Assembly (NCBI GenBank): GCA_963576475.1
Contig: OY754970.1
Coordinates: 30,168,280-30,232,279, forward strand
Length of the DNA: 64,000 bases
Direction of reading: 5' to 3'
DNA from: Molanna angustata
Lineage: Eukaryota > Arthropoda > Insecta > Trichoptera > Molannidae
Positions 32,346 to 43,890 of the stretch are shown here, piece by piece; the first letter of the stretch is position 1; every line of letters starts with the position of its first letter. The notes below the pieces were generated by a model. It did no database searches. It had not been told where the DNA came from and saw only the letters and a program-made list of their open reading frames with translations. The translations under genes were made by a program, and so were the position numbers.

Positions 32346-32839
32346 TTCATTCTTATCAATTGGGTTTATATGAACGAAAGTTGGGCATTTTATTTATATT
32401 AGTATGCAATGTTGTCATATTTAGGTACTTCCAATTTTTAATATATTTCTTAAATTTGTTTCAGGTGAGTTCCGGAGCCAATTTATTTATTTTATCCAGA
32501 ATAAGATTATCCTGATGTTTGCTTGAATGTAAGTGCCATTTTTTTATTTACTGTACCTGAGTATGTATAGTATACCTACCTAAGTTGTTTTTATCTAAAA
32601 ATGAAAGATCAGTTGCACTTTCGTGTTTAAAAACATCAAAATAGTTTTACGACATCAGCTTCATCAAAAACTTTTTGGCTGGAGTAGTTCGATTTTTGAG
32701 ATTAATTTAGACTGATTTTTTAATATGTATATTATTCTTATTTCCTGTCTTTAGTAGGGTCCAATTGCAACGCTCAACCAGATATCCATTTAACTTGTCA
32801 ATTTTGTCGACGGGATAATTCGTGGTGAAACTCCATTAT
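32346..32839. other. AT-rich non-coding stretch
   Basis: Nothing recognised. Confidence 0.4.
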
Positions 32840-33060
32840 TCTAGGTATAAATAAAAACACTAATTTGAAACTGTAAAGTTTCACTATTTAATTTTAAACT
32901 GGCACTGACCGGTATCGATCTGTTGAAGATCATCGTCAGAGTACACTCTGACGCTCTGGCACTCTGGCGCGATGATCTTCAACAGATCGATACCGGTCAG
33001 TGCCAGTTTTAAATTAAATAGTGAAACTTAAACAAATTAGTGTTTTCATTTACACCTAGA
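32840..33060. mobile_element. Long-arm foldback element
   Basis: Arms of about 90 bp (32840-32935 and 32970-33060) are inverted copies: TCTAGGT, AACACTAATTTG, GTTTCACTATTTAA, ACTGGCACTGACCGGTATCG and ATCTGTTGAAGATCATCG all recur in complement. The centre has a small nested palindrome (TCAGAGTACACTCTGA, 32936-32951). There are a few mismatches near the outer ends and an almost perfect inner part. No coding capacity. Confidence 0.9.
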
Positions 33061-34332
33061 TATCCATTTGTAAAAAAAATTGCAATAGTTGCCCTTTTAT
33101 CTCTAAATTTATATTTCTTAAAATAAGCTATATTTATCATAAACTATAAGCGTTGAGAATCATTGTATGTATTTGTTTTGAGTTATTAATGAAATTTAAA
33201 CAGTTTATTCGAATCATTTTTTTGCATGTCATTCCAAAGGATTTCCCGAATAAATAAATCTCTTGGTTAATTCCAATCCAATATTTTGTGTGCAGATATT
33301 CATGATGTGAGAGATAGTAGCTACCACGGAGGCATAAGTAATATATTTTACGAATGTTCATACGTAGGTAGACAGAGAGGAACGACTCGGTGTAATGTTT
33401 AAATTATGGCTGTTTGAAACAATAATGTTTAACGTATGACTGTTACAATTTAATGATTAACGTATGGCTGAGGCGATATTAATAATATAATGTGTGCAAT
33501 AAATACGGGCAATTTAATTTGTTTAATGTGCAATTGCAGTAGTGGCAGTTAGTATAGTGTCATCGGTCTGGACCCTATATTGTTATTATTATCAGCCAGC
33601 GATGCAGTTCAGGCATTAATCAGTATAACCTTGGGCAGTTCGTGCCAGACATATTGTCGGACCTGGTCCTACTTATCTCTGGACTCACGCACCGATCGGG
33701 GCTGGACCGGCTCAGATACCTAGATGATATGTACCATGATAAAGAGAAGTGAACATACTGCTAAATGTTAATAATATGTGTGGAGAGCTACAACTATCGA
33801 TGCAAATCGAGAGTACCTACTTTGTAATGTTGAGACTTTGAGAAATAAGAATTTCAATGAAACATTTTTGCGAAACAAATACAAAAAAAATGTGCTACCA
33901 ATTCCATAATGGAATTAAACATTGATTGATCAATGAAAATTTAGCCATAAAACATGTATGATAGAATAAGGAATGTTGAAATAAAAAAAGAAAGAGCATA
34001 TAAAAGATATTCCAATCCAAATTAAAATCAATGTCCTGATCTGATATGTGACGACCATTCCATCCCTTAAGGAACATAATAATTACGGTGTTTATGTAGG
34101 TATATGTGCAGTATTATGGGATGCCTACCTAATATCAAATAATAAAAGAACCGATGTTATAGCATTGTGAGAGGAAATTATCACTTATGTATTGAAAAAA
34201 ATTAACTTCTCTAAAAATATCAGTTAATAATTGTTTAAGATGAAATTATCCTATCAAACTATCATTCGTTGCAAAATTTTGAAATTGATCTAATAATTCT
34301 TCGTGGTTTATTTATTCTTCCTGTGGTTTTAA
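33061..34332. other. Non-coding; possible LTR-like segment 33390-33720
   Basis: Three degenerate units (AATGTTTAAATTATGGCTG, AATGTTTAACGTATGACTG, AATGATTAACGTATGGCTG) at about 33393-33470 are followed by GCAATAAATACGG and the GC-richer CGCACCGATCGGGGCTGGAC. A solo LTR is one possibility; I could not define ends. Confidence 0.3.
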
Positions 34333-34335
34333 CAG

Positions 34336-34659
34336 AGATGGATTGCATTTGATAATGAACACAGACAACATTCCTTACTTTCGGTTCGCTTGAGTTTTTT
34401 CAAATCTGCGTTGTACCTATTTGAATCGCATGAGACAGTCGTATGTGGCGCGCGAATCGAGCGTCTGGCTCAACGAAGAACTTCAACGCTCAATCAAGCG
34501 TCGCGACCGGCGGATGAAGATGCATTTTTATTTTCATGCGAAGATAGTGAAGATGAAACAGTGTACGAGTTTGTGACGTGCAAGTCAATTGATCCGACGA
34601 GTAAGGCTGTAATCAATGTCAAAATAAACGCGGTTCCCTCGTCTAACTGTCACCTTTGA
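34336..34659 (+). CDS. Candidate terminal exon, unknown protein
   Basis: After an acceptor-like tract (TTCTTCCTGTGGTTTTAACAG, ending 34335) a frame is open for 107 codons to TGA 34657-34659. It reads RWIAFDNEHRQHSLLSVRLS at the start and an acidic DEDAFLFSCEDSEDETVYEF segment near the end. CpG use and codon regularity differ from the surroundings. No Met lies in this frame, so it could only be an internal or terminal exon. An overlapping frame from ATG 34430 reads ESSVWLNEELQRSIKRRDRR, which resembles the LINE linker between endonuclease and RT; the segment may instead be LINE-derived. I recognise no domain with confidence. Confidence 0.25.
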   Translation, partial: RWIAFDNEHRQHSLLSVRLSFFKSALYLFESHETVVCGARIERLAQRRTSTLNQASRPADEDAFLFSCEDSEDETVYEFVTCKSIDPTSKAVINVKINAVPSSNCHL

Positions 34660-35092
34660 TTAGACAATCGGTGTGTAGTCTGATGCTAATGCAGTCTGGC
34701 TGATTCAACATAGGTACATAGTGACATTTGACTCAATGCTGCATGTTAAAACAAGAATGTTGCAGAGATTAATAAACATCGCGAAAGATTTTAAAGGAAA
34801 CTAGGTACCTAATATATCATATACTAAAATCGAAAAACATACTTTAAAGCCGTTGTGATTCGACATTGTATTTTTATTTTCTGTTCTCCACGCACTTCAG
34901 AAGGCAATTTATTCCATTCAATAGGTCCGTTTACGTTGAAATCACGATCAAAGTAAGCTGCTTTATTGGCTCTATCAAATTCTTTTAAAAACAAAACTTT
35001 TACAATAATTCTTGGTGAAACTCCATAGCAAATAAACGTTTAATTTGTTTTGTGTCGATTATACAATCCAGTGTTTGTTTCACTATAATTAA
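34660..35092. other. AT-rich non-coding stretch
   Basis: Nothing certain. CAATTTATTCCATTCAATAG near 34905 may be an old LINE piece. Confidence 0.3.
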
Positions 35093-36060
35093 ATTCATAC
35101 ACACCATCACGCCATGTCCCTCGCGGGGTAGGCAGAGAGAACCGAACGTCATATTTTTTCTATCTTGACACACATTCATCGCCTCGTCAACATTCATACA
35201 TCGTTTATTGTTCACGCTTCTTATATTTTCGTCTTTAAGAATATCGTTGACATGGTCATGCCATACTTTTCATGGACGCCCCCGACGCCTATTTACCTTT
35301 CCGTGTTGATTAGGAGGCAAGTACTGCCTCGAATCAGGCACTAGTTTGTTGCGCTAATGCACTTAAAAACTCGTGTTGAATTCAAGACACGTGTCCTCCA
35401 AATGCACACGGTTTAGCAACGCAAACTGTTCCAGCTAATACGTGTTCAATTCAAGGCACGCGTCTTTCAATTTTATATTATTCTGACTTCGTACATTACC
35501 GTCTTACAAAATCTCATTTCTATTATCATGCCAACTCTCATTTGGCCCCTACTTCTCATTCATCTATTTTCAACCTTGTATACTTCAGGCGTTTATCGTT
35601 CATTCTCTCTACATGTCCGAACCATCGCAGAACATTTATCTTCATTCTATTCACAATAGGTATATCTTTCAATCTTGAATTCTCGTCTGATATCCACTTT
35701 TATAATTGTTTTATTTAATGTATTCTGTAATTGTGATTGTTTGGAACCGTAAATAAATTCCATCTCATATCATAGATTGTTTTGTCACATGTTCGCCTTA
35801 GGGACCTCATTTCCACAGCGCTAATTTTACACTTTCATGCGTCTTCCGCCATGTCCATTTATCACTTGCATACATTATTGTTGGAGCGACTATTGCTTTG
35901 TGCACAGCAAGCCTTACTGGCCTTGAGATAATTGGGTTAGACATTATTGTTCTTAATTCACCGTTCACTCTATTTGCTGCCGTTACCCTTCTTTCTGTAT
36001 CATTTTCCAATCTTTCATCACGCTGGAACATACATAGGTGCTTCCTAAACACAAATACCT
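35093..36060 (-). pseudogene. RTE-like LINE, antisense, split by an insertion
   Basis: The 3' end (CCATCACGCCATGTCCCTCG, 35103-35122) is followed upstream by C-terminal sequence to about 35285. After unrelated DNA (35290-35500), the upstream coding part resumes to 36052. The frame 36052-35807 reads RRVTAANRVNGELRTIMSN, then VRLAVHKAIVAPTIMYASDK, the same region as 14651-14914. Codon damage is moderate. Confidence 0.8.
35290..35500. mobile_element. Insertion within RTE-like LINE
   Basis: The segment includes a hairpin GAGGCAAGTACTGCCTC and two direct copies of CGTGTTGAATTCAAGACACG / CGTGTTCAATTCAAGGCACG (about 35373 and 35441). It is absent from the other RTE-like copies at the same place. 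I cannot name its class. Confidence 0.5.
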
Positions 36061-36860
36061 ATTCATACACTTGGTCTATAATTTCATTATTACTTTGTTC
36101 ATCAATTTGTTTATACCTACACGTGATATTTATTACTATTAATTTTAATATCAATTTCATTCTGTTGATATTGTGAACACATTATTTCATGACCTTACCT
36201 TATCTCGAAACATTATATGTATGTATTGTTTTAATGTGCCGTTGGGTTGGCCATAACAAAATAATGAACCATCAAAATGAGAGAGTTTGTTGTAAGAACG
36301 ATCTGTGTAATGGACCTGATAACTTTACATAATCTCCTGTGTCCATAACATATACAATTTATGGTCGCTTATGTAGGTATGTAGGTAATCATGCCCTTGT
36401 GTCATTCCACACAAATCCTTGGTACATGTATTTTCACCTCGATTAATACCTACATATTTATTTTTTATGCTGTCTTCTGAGTTGTGTCTTGATATTTATT
36501 TGCATAATTTTGAATTGTTGGTTATAAAATGGTTATTATTCATCGATCGCAGTACCTGTTCTTCCCCCACCACTATCCGGTCTGCTTATGGGGAATGGGG
36601 ACTAATAACGGCCCCTTGCAAAACTCATAAGAACACAAGAAGAGTCCAGAGAACTCTAAAACCTTGCCGACACTGCACTTAATGTGCCAAAGAGAGCTTA
36701 TTATGTGGAAACAACTGGCTCGCCGTTCACTGATAGTCAAGATAGGAATGGACCGTATTTGTATACCTAAGCTAGAAAGTCTTGAAAGTGCTAAAGTTAA
36801 TCCCATTACCTACCTACCAAATATATATTTTTATTTTTTCTCGGGAAGTAACAGGTAGTA
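36061..36860. other. Non-coding stretch
   Basis: Open frames around 36420-36860 overlap on both strands and lack motifs. Nothing assigned. Confidence 0.35.
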
Positions 36861-37027
36861 GGTACCTATGTCAAATTAATACACACCCAAAAACAAGTTG
36901 CCACGGTTTGGAGACGGTCACAGATCTTGACTGAAAACACAATTAAAAACTGTGTCTTCATCGGGAATCGAACCCACAGGACCATTGGATCAGGAGTCAG
37001 ATATCCAACCGACTGAGCCACGAAGGC
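36861..37027 (-). mobile_element. tRNA-derived SINE, family A
   Basis: The minus-strand head CGCCTTCGTGGCTCAGTCGG and B box GGGTTCGATTCCCGATG are well kept. The 3' end GACATAGGTACC agrees with the copy at 15246. Confidence 0.9.
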
Positions 37028-37659
37028 GATTTTGGGTTGCATGGAGTAGGTACCCTGTGCTATCTATCAATGTGTTTTTGTTGACCATTGAATGTTTATA
37101 TAAAAAATATTAATTATTTTCATTATAATATTATGTATAATATATCTATGTAGGTATTTCTAATTCTAATTTCATAAAACTTCATGATACTCTTTTTTTG
37201 CATTATTTAACAGATTTTCATAATAACTAATATGTTAATGTATGATTTTGGAGCGTTGGAAGAGACTATGAACGGCGAAAATTGACTGAAATAATGAATG
37301 ACTAAGTTATTTTCTTAAAGATAATGCTCAGAATACACTACATAATTGTATTAAATCTCTGCCAATTTAAATATAGAAATTAATATGTACGATTAGACAA
37401 TAGCTGTGATAACGAATGATAGTGATTTTGAATCTATTAAAATACAATTGTATGGCGTATAGTTCTCGCTGCTTATCGGTTGTATTTAAAGTTATACTTA
37501 TGTTCACGCATGCGCATTTCTTGTTATAATTATATAGGTATTTATTTATGTGTCACGTGTGTTGAAGAATATCGAGTAAAATGTAATAGAAAGTTTAGGA
37601 TATTTACGATTTAGCTGGCAGTGATAGTACTACGGATCCGTACCTTTTTATAATCTTCA
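37028..37659. other. AT-rich non-coding stretch
   Basis: An NRF-1/Ewg-like GCATGCGCA occurs at about 37507. Otherwise nothing recognised. Confidence 0.35.
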
Positions 37660-38210
37660 TTACATTTTTTTGAGGCATCTCACATTTTTAATCGAATTCC
37701 GTCTCGCTCCTGCGGATTCAAATCCAGCGCGCGAGAAGGAGACGCGACGACTCGTTGCCTTTTTTCACACGCACGTATTCTTTTTATGTATGCGCAGTGT
37801 CCCGCTTCACACGCCGTTCGCACACACTGTAACTCGTCCCACTAACACAGAGGCCTAACGCGTGCGTACGCGGCTAAACCCAGTCGAAACCTCGCTCGGT
37901 CGAAAGCAAAAATAGTGCACTGCACAAAAAGGTACAAAAACGTTGTATATCGTGACTTTGCGGATGGTATTGTTTTTGCAACGCCTTTACATATTCGCAT
38001 GTGCTGACTGTACCAATAATTGGTCCATGAATGGCCTTATTTGTGTCACACACCACGGCGGTGAGTGTAATGTCACAATCGCACATGTGATGCGGCGTGT
38101 CATGGAACTTTGGCTCTTATGAACGGAGAGATTAGTGTAGTGTGTGGTGGCGCGCTCCCCTGTGATTGTGTGCGTGCGAAATAACCGGCCCGCATTAGTG
38201 TTGGTTATTG
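37660..38210. promoter_or_regulatory. CpG-rich island, possible promoter region
   Basis: This has dense CpG (TCCAGCGCGCGAGAAGGAGA, CGACGACTCG, CGCGTGCGTACGCGG, GGCGCGCTCCCC) in an AT-rich neighbourhood, with no transposon end recognised. TATGCGCAGTG is a second NRF-1-like site (about 37789). Unmethylated or conserved sequence of this type often marks promoters or first exons. Strand and start site cannot be set from sequence alone. Confidence 0.35.
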
Positions 38211-38394
38211 TGTGTACATATTATGTACATTTACTCGAATGGGTTAATATTGAGTGCTGTGTGTATTCTAACAGATATCGTCAACATTTTCATTAAATAA
38301 ATAAGTATGTAAATAATTTATTTACTATCTGTTTACTGTATTTTTTGCGATATTATGTTCAAATCGGTGACTAAAATATTTATTATCTGCTCAT

Positions 38395-38617
38395 GCCGAC
38401 CGCCGTGGCACAGTTGATAAGCCTTTCGGTTTGTGTGCGGGCGTCCTGGGTTCGATTCCCAGCAGAGGAGAAATTTTTATTTAAATTCATTTCTCACGCA
38501 AATATCGCTTCTCTGAGCTGGACTGGAAACACTGATTAGTTGGAAGAAATTTCCATACGGCAATAAATTCGCCACTTGTACAGGGTGCAAGGAAGTGTTT
38601 ATTATTTATTTATTTAT
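38395..38617 (+). mobile_element. tRNA-derived SINE, family B
   Basis: GACCGCCGTGGCACAGTTGA leads to a B box GGGTTCGATTCCCAG. The tail has GGAAGAAATTTCCATACGGC, CAGGGTGCAAGGAAGTG and (TTTA)n. It is one of the better copies. Confidence 0.95.
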
Positions 38618-39289
38618 AAACGGCATAAAATGCCTTTTACATACATAGATGAAAACACATATTGATGATAATAATAGATAGAATAAAAAAAGCAATTAGG
38701 TACACACTTGGCAAAAAAAAACTTAAACCTAAACAGTAAGACAAAAATAAAAAAAATATATTTATGTGGATTAAAAAAAATATATTAGGTATATTATTAA
38801 TGTAGGCGAAAGAAAAAGTGTCAAGTACCTGCAATATTTGTTTTTTATTGTAAATTTGTAATGATACGTAGGTATTTTAATTATTTTTTACTAAAAAAAA
38901 ACACAAAGTCACAAAAAATAATTTTCGTACCCATAAATCAATAAATTTTTCAATGCTTTTGTAGGTATTTCACAAAATTGCCAAAAATAATAACGAAAAT
39001 CCATTATTAATGTGTATTTATAATTGGAAGGTTTTAAAGGATAACACGAAGAAATAACCTTTTCAAAATTATAGTTGATAAATGATATAACTAGGTAGGT
39101 ACTTACTACATTATTTTTGCTTGGTAGAATTCCATTATAAATAAATTATTGTGTTTTCCGTTTACATAGATATTCATACATTGTGATGTATTATAGCTGT
39201 ATATTATAATTTGTATATTTGAAATTGTGATATATTATAATTTTGTTATGACATAATGTGATAGATAAGTATGGACTGTGTCATTTAAA
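38618..39289. other. AT-rich non-coding stretch
   Basis: Long A-rich tracts only. Nothing recognised. Confidence 0.4.
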
Positions 39290-39490
39290 ATAAAGCTATT
39301 CCGACACAAGCACTGCTTATTGGAATAGTTCTTATCCACTGGATGTTGGTAGGTACTGATAAAGTATGTATTTATTTTGTCAGTGCCAACATATTTTAAA
39401 TTTTCTATCTTTCATAAGTTAATTGTACTATTGTTGCTCTATTGTATTGGTGTTATTTTTATATATTAATGTGGATTTAAAGAAATAAAT
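39290..39490 (+). repeat. Repeat family E 3' end
   Basis: CCGACACAAGCACTGCT, GGAATAGTTCTTATCCACTG and the end TGGATTTAAAGAAATAAATA are shared with 50680-50940. It is probably the 3' untranslated end of a LINE, given the A-rich tail; no coding part is present. Confidence 0.65.
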
Positions 39491-39492
39491 AT

Positions 39493-39602
39493 TCATTCAT
39501 TCATTCATACCATCACGGCATATCCCACAATGTGGGGTAACCAGCGAAAGGTGTGCGGGTGTGCATTGCCTTATAAAAGGGAGCACAACACATGTGTATA
39601 CC
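39493..39602 (-). mobile_element. LINE 3' end, GTGATGG/(ATGA)n family
   Basis: Antisense (ATTC)4 tail, CCATCACGGCATATCCCACA, then ATGTGGGGTAACCAGCGAAA and GTGCGGGTGTGCATTGCC. The hairpin CCACATTGTGG-type sits just before the tail. It joins directly to the reverse transcriptase at higher coordinates. It is either that element's own 3' end or a fused fragment. Confidence 0.7.
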
Positions 39603-40496
39603 GTCGTACTGATAGGCATAGGATGTTACACATAGCACAGTCATTGTATTTTTTGGTCATTCTGTGGATGAATTTATTTTGTATTCTTTCTATATTATTG
39701 CAATGGTTATTGTATTTAGGGTTCCAAATGATTGAGGCGAATACCAGTGAACTTCTGACGAGCGCAAAATATAGAATTGTTAGTGTTTTTGGATTCCAGA
39801 AATGCTTCTCTATTCTGAATATAAAGCCGAGCATTTTATATGATTTGTTAACAATATGCTGTATATGTTTGATGAAAGTGAGTTTAGAATCAAGGTACAC
39901 TCCAAGGTCTCTTTTCTGTTTTAGTGGCTAAATCTACATCATTTAGTTTATAAGAAAATATTATTTTATTAATTTTCCTTGTGTATGACATTAAAAAACA
40001 TTTGGAAGAATTAATAGAAAGATGATTCACTTTACAGTAGTGTTCAAGTCTACTTAAATCCGTTTGCATTACAATGCAATCTGCAATAGAATTAATTCTA
40101 CTCCAGATTTTCATGTCGTCGGCAAACATTGAGCAAGTACAGTGAGAAATACAACTTCTAATATCATTCATATAAATAAGAAATAGTAATGGACCGAGAT
40201 GAGAACCCTGGGGTACCCCCGACGTGACATTTATTGGTTGTGACATTACACCCTTAAATAAGGTTATTTGTTATCGATTAAGTAAATAAGAACGGAAAAA
40301 AATAATCAAGCTACCATTCACGTCAATCGATAACAGCTTTTTAAATAGTATAGAATGGCTAACACGATCGAATGCTTTAGAATAGTCTGTATAGATGCAA
40401 TATGTTTGTATGTTTTTATCCATACTGTCATGTAGTTGATGGACAAAAATTGCCAGGTTTGATACTTCCTTTATATGCAAACAATACAATCGTCAT
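39571..40496 (-). pseudogene. Jockey-like LINE reverse transcriptase
   Basis: In transcription order: YTDYSKAFDRVSHSILFKKL (motif A with catalytic Asp), a TAA stop at 40271-40273, then SGVPQGSHLGPLLFLIYMND (motif B), SMFADDMKIW (catalytic FADD box, motif C), LEHYCKVNHLSINSSKC, a frameshift near 39900, then DLGVYLDSKLTF, YFALVRSSLVFASIIWNP and IERIQNKFIHRMTKKYND. Apart from one stop and one frameshift it is a continuous RT core of about 300 codons. It lacks the endonuclease and the N-terminal part (5'-truncated near 40496). This is the only copy in the window with the catalytic core. Confidence 0.9.
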
Positions 40497-40509
40497 TTGA
40501 TTAAAAATG

Positions 40510-40678
40510 AATATATTGAGATTGTTTAGGAAAAAATAATAATAAACAAAATAAGGACGAAGAAAACTGCTAGGAATAGAATAGTTTTTTAGGGTCGTCG
40601 AAGAAAGTAATTGCCACGTGAAGAAATGAAGTAAGAAGCTTGAATAACAGACGAGAATGTATGAGACGATGCATGTTT
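40510..40678 (+). pseudogene. RTE-like LINE fragment
   Basis: ATATTGAGATTGTTTAGG and AAGCTTGAATAACAGACG, GAATGTATGAGACGATGCAT match the C-terminal region of the RTE-like copies (for example 45079-45125), with many changes. Confidence 0.55.
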
Positions 40679-40869
40679 TTCATATTTTATAACATGGCTA
40701 CGTAGGGGACACCAGCTATTAGGATTTTGGTCCATTATACTCTTCCGAAGACTACTTAGCGTTGGGGAGTGTTTACTCGGGTTTTAAAAAGACCCGGGTT
40801 GTAAGAAGGTGGAAACACAAAATTCGGAAGATCGTTCCACAGCCGAACTGTTGTGTTATTAAAAGAGTT

Positions 40870-42480
40870 CGAAAAGTTATTGAAGGACACGGCGGCGCGC
40901 GGCGTGATGGTGCGTGTGTTTATATAATGAAATCAATAAAAAATATCGTACCCGACTTACTGATGCCGTGCCGTCACTTTCCTATCTCTGGTGCATGACT
41001 CTGTGCAGTTAGTGTAGGGGCAATGCATCCACACAAGGCTAGCCGGCCCGCCATGTTCAAGTAGCGACAGCGGCAGGGGGCGGGGTGCGAGGCGAGGAGG
41101 AGTTTAGGCCCACGGAACAGGCAGGGTAGGCGTGCGGGCGCGGGGAGGTGAGGTGCCATCTACCATCCCGCGCTATGCAGTCGCGGCCCGTCCTCCATAG
41201 CGCGCCGCATGCATTGCTTTGCTTCTATACATTCTACACTACTGAGAGGGTACCGAACGAGTAGAAAATAAATAATCATAATACCCGACTACTCTCTCTC
41301 GCGCGCACATCAACTGACATTCAAACTAAATTCCCGCCGTGGACGATCGAATGCGACGTCACAATCGAGCACCTAACCTAACATTGTGTTAATGTTTTCT
41401 TAATAACCTCGTAATCAAGAAAGAGTCAACATAACTTACATGCTGTACAATCACACGTGATGTATTGTATCGTTTAGATATTTCAAATCTACCTACCCGG
41501 GCAATTAAAAACAATCGTTCATCTGTCATATTTTTCGTGATATTGTTTGTTGTGAAGTTTGTGCGTGTGATTATATTATTAGTTATGTTGTCACAATTGG
41601 AAAGTCAGTGATTAAAGGTTATTCACATCGATCGGAGACGCTCGGCGTGTATTATAATAGAGTTGTAGTAACCTAGAATTAATCAGCTGACCTTGTCATA
41701 TGTTCGGCCTACTCGCTCGCCCGCGGGAGAGTTTGTTGACGTTTTTTCCTCCTGATTTTCTTGGAACTGACTGACTTTTGTCGTCGTCTGCTGTAACATC
41801 CGTTGTCTCTGGATGCGTATCATCGGCATTTTTATTATTATTTCTTTTTACGTGAGGATGTCGTTCTTATAAAACAACACAAGGTCGACGATACTTTCTT
41901 GTCGCGAGTTTTCATATAGCGTTCAATTGAGTTGCATTGTTTACTGTTTTGAAGAAACGTGACCCAGATCTGACTGTGATGTGGTTTAATAGATTGTCAT
42001 GCATTAGGCTGTTTGGAATTTAATATTTCAAATTGTGTATATTTTATGTCACTGCGATGGATAATTAAGCCACAAATATGATTTTTTATTTGTTTTTAAT
42101 CACCAACCATTTCGCACAGCAAGGAAATAGTTTGGACTTTATTTAATTAAATATTATGTTTTTATTTTTTTGGGTGTATTTGGTTGATTCAATTTTGATT
42201 ATTTTTTTGTTGACATTGTGTGCGACTGTCGGCTGTCTCGTTATATTGGCACTCAACGATAACTCTTTCACGTAAACCTGTTTGTCTTGATTTTTTTTTG
42301 TTTTATCTGTTTTATCGATATCGTCAGTCCGAAACCAGTGATCGCCTGTTGTACGTTAGCTAAAAACAAGCAACGAAGACAATTTGAATAAGTGAAATTT
42401 AGATTCTGAAGCGTACGTTTGGAAAGTTTGGGTGTGATCGAATTTGAACCGATTCGATTTTAGTGCGAGATGTGAGTTGA
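40870..42480 (+). promoter_or_regulatory. CpG-rich candidate promoter and untranslated first exon
   Basis: From 40890 to 41360 the sequence is strongly GC/CpG-rich, with a GC-box GGGGGCGGGG (about 41075) and CTCTCTCTCGCGCGCACATC (about 41293). Mixed-composition sequence without transposon features continues to 42480. A TATA-like TTATAAAA lies at 41867-41874. A consensus donor GTGAGT follows GCGAGAT at 42472. No long ATG frame is present, so a noncoding first exon followed by a long intron would fit. All of this is inference; direction is only favoured as plus by the donor and TATA-like motif. Confidence 0.35.
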
Positions 42481-42990
42481 CCAATTGAAGTGAACTTGGA
42501 ATATAAACCGGCAGAGTTCGTCTGTCTATGATTTGTGGTGTCGGTTATCTAGTTGCATAATACACAGATATCCATTTTGAGTTCTGTGTACTTTGTTTAG
42601 TTGATATATGAACAGTTTTTATCTTCTTTTGTTATCACAGTGACTGTAAACTGAATCCAATTGCGAGACGAGACCATCTGGCCTACAAATATTGAGTACC
42701 ATGTAAGGAGATTTGGAATAGTGCAATAGTTTACTTTCGTTCCCTCTGGTCAGGAGTTGAAATAGTTGACAAATGTTAATGTTTTTTTGTTGTGTCACGT
42801 ATGATGGATACACAATAGTAATTAAACAGTGAAAAAAAAAACAGCGAGTTCCTAGAATTGAAATTGTTCAATTTGAAAACTTTTGGGATTGCTGGAGACG
42901 TCCATCATTTTGGGTAAATATATTTTTTATACCGGTTATTTTGATTTGATAACCAAATTTCATTGATGAATCTAAATTGGATGTGTGAAA
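42481..42990. other. Non-coding stretch
   Basis: Nothing recognised. Confidence 0.35.
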
Positions 42991-43890
42991 TAATAACCCA
43001 ACTGTCGATTTATTCAAGGGAATTCATATCTCTCTTAACATATCGACAAAGTACCTATCAAGCCATGATACGCGAGATTTGTATGGTCAAATTTATGTCA
43101 TTCGTAGTTTTTTCACCTTTGAAGTCACAAAACACCAACTTAGAGGCTTCGCAGCATAATATATTATGTTCTATATATGGATTTACTCAGAATTCGGAAT
43201 AGAACATTAAGTGTGTCCTCTTATAACTTCTATTTTTTTAATCGCTCAGTGTACAGAGCCTAAAATTTCAGAATATTTAGATGTTTATAGGTTTACAAAA
43301 CTTTTATACTCAGAATTTTGAATTTCAGCCAGGAGTAATCAACTTTTGAATTTTTATTTATAATATTTATAAACAATACAAAATCTCAATTTGATTTTTT
43401 TTAAAATAATCTACCGGTGGTTCTCAATCATTTATCATTAATTTGTTTAACTGCCTATATTTCCAAATTTTAGAAAAATATCGAAAAAAGCCGAAACACC
43501 CCAACTATATAATTTAATTTTCTATAAAAAATATACCCATTATAGTAGTACCTACATCTTGTTTTTTACACCATCATTGTACAAATTGAATTTAGTAACC
43601 ACATCGTTTCATACAATTTGTATGGCAATATACTCAATATATATATCTACGGAGATAGTTTGATACTTAATCTCCAAACATACATACATAACATCAAGTT
43701 GTTTTCATATTATGGGTAGGAAGATAGTTCTGACCTCTCTATTCTATCCTATATTGGCATGCATACCTACCTACATGTTTTGTATAGAAAACAAAATATC
43801 TGAAAATATTCAATAATTTATTTGGTACATATTCTTCAACTATACATACTATCTCCATCGACAGTTGGATCTCATGTGTTACATGTAACT
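42985..43890. mobile_element. ~1-kb repeat with 12-bp inverted ends (copy 2)
   Basis: CCAACTGTCGAT (42998-43009) and ATCGACAGTTGG (43857-43868) bracket about 870 bp. The content matches 18600-19580 in reverse orientation, including ACACCAACTTAGAGGCTTCG (43133-43152) and ATACATACTATC next to the right end. It has lost the (CA)n run of copy 1 and some other sequence. Confidence 0.7.

Noticed and set aside
39530..39931. 133-codon plus-strand open frame
   Set aside because: Antisense shadow of the Jockey-like reverse transcriptase.
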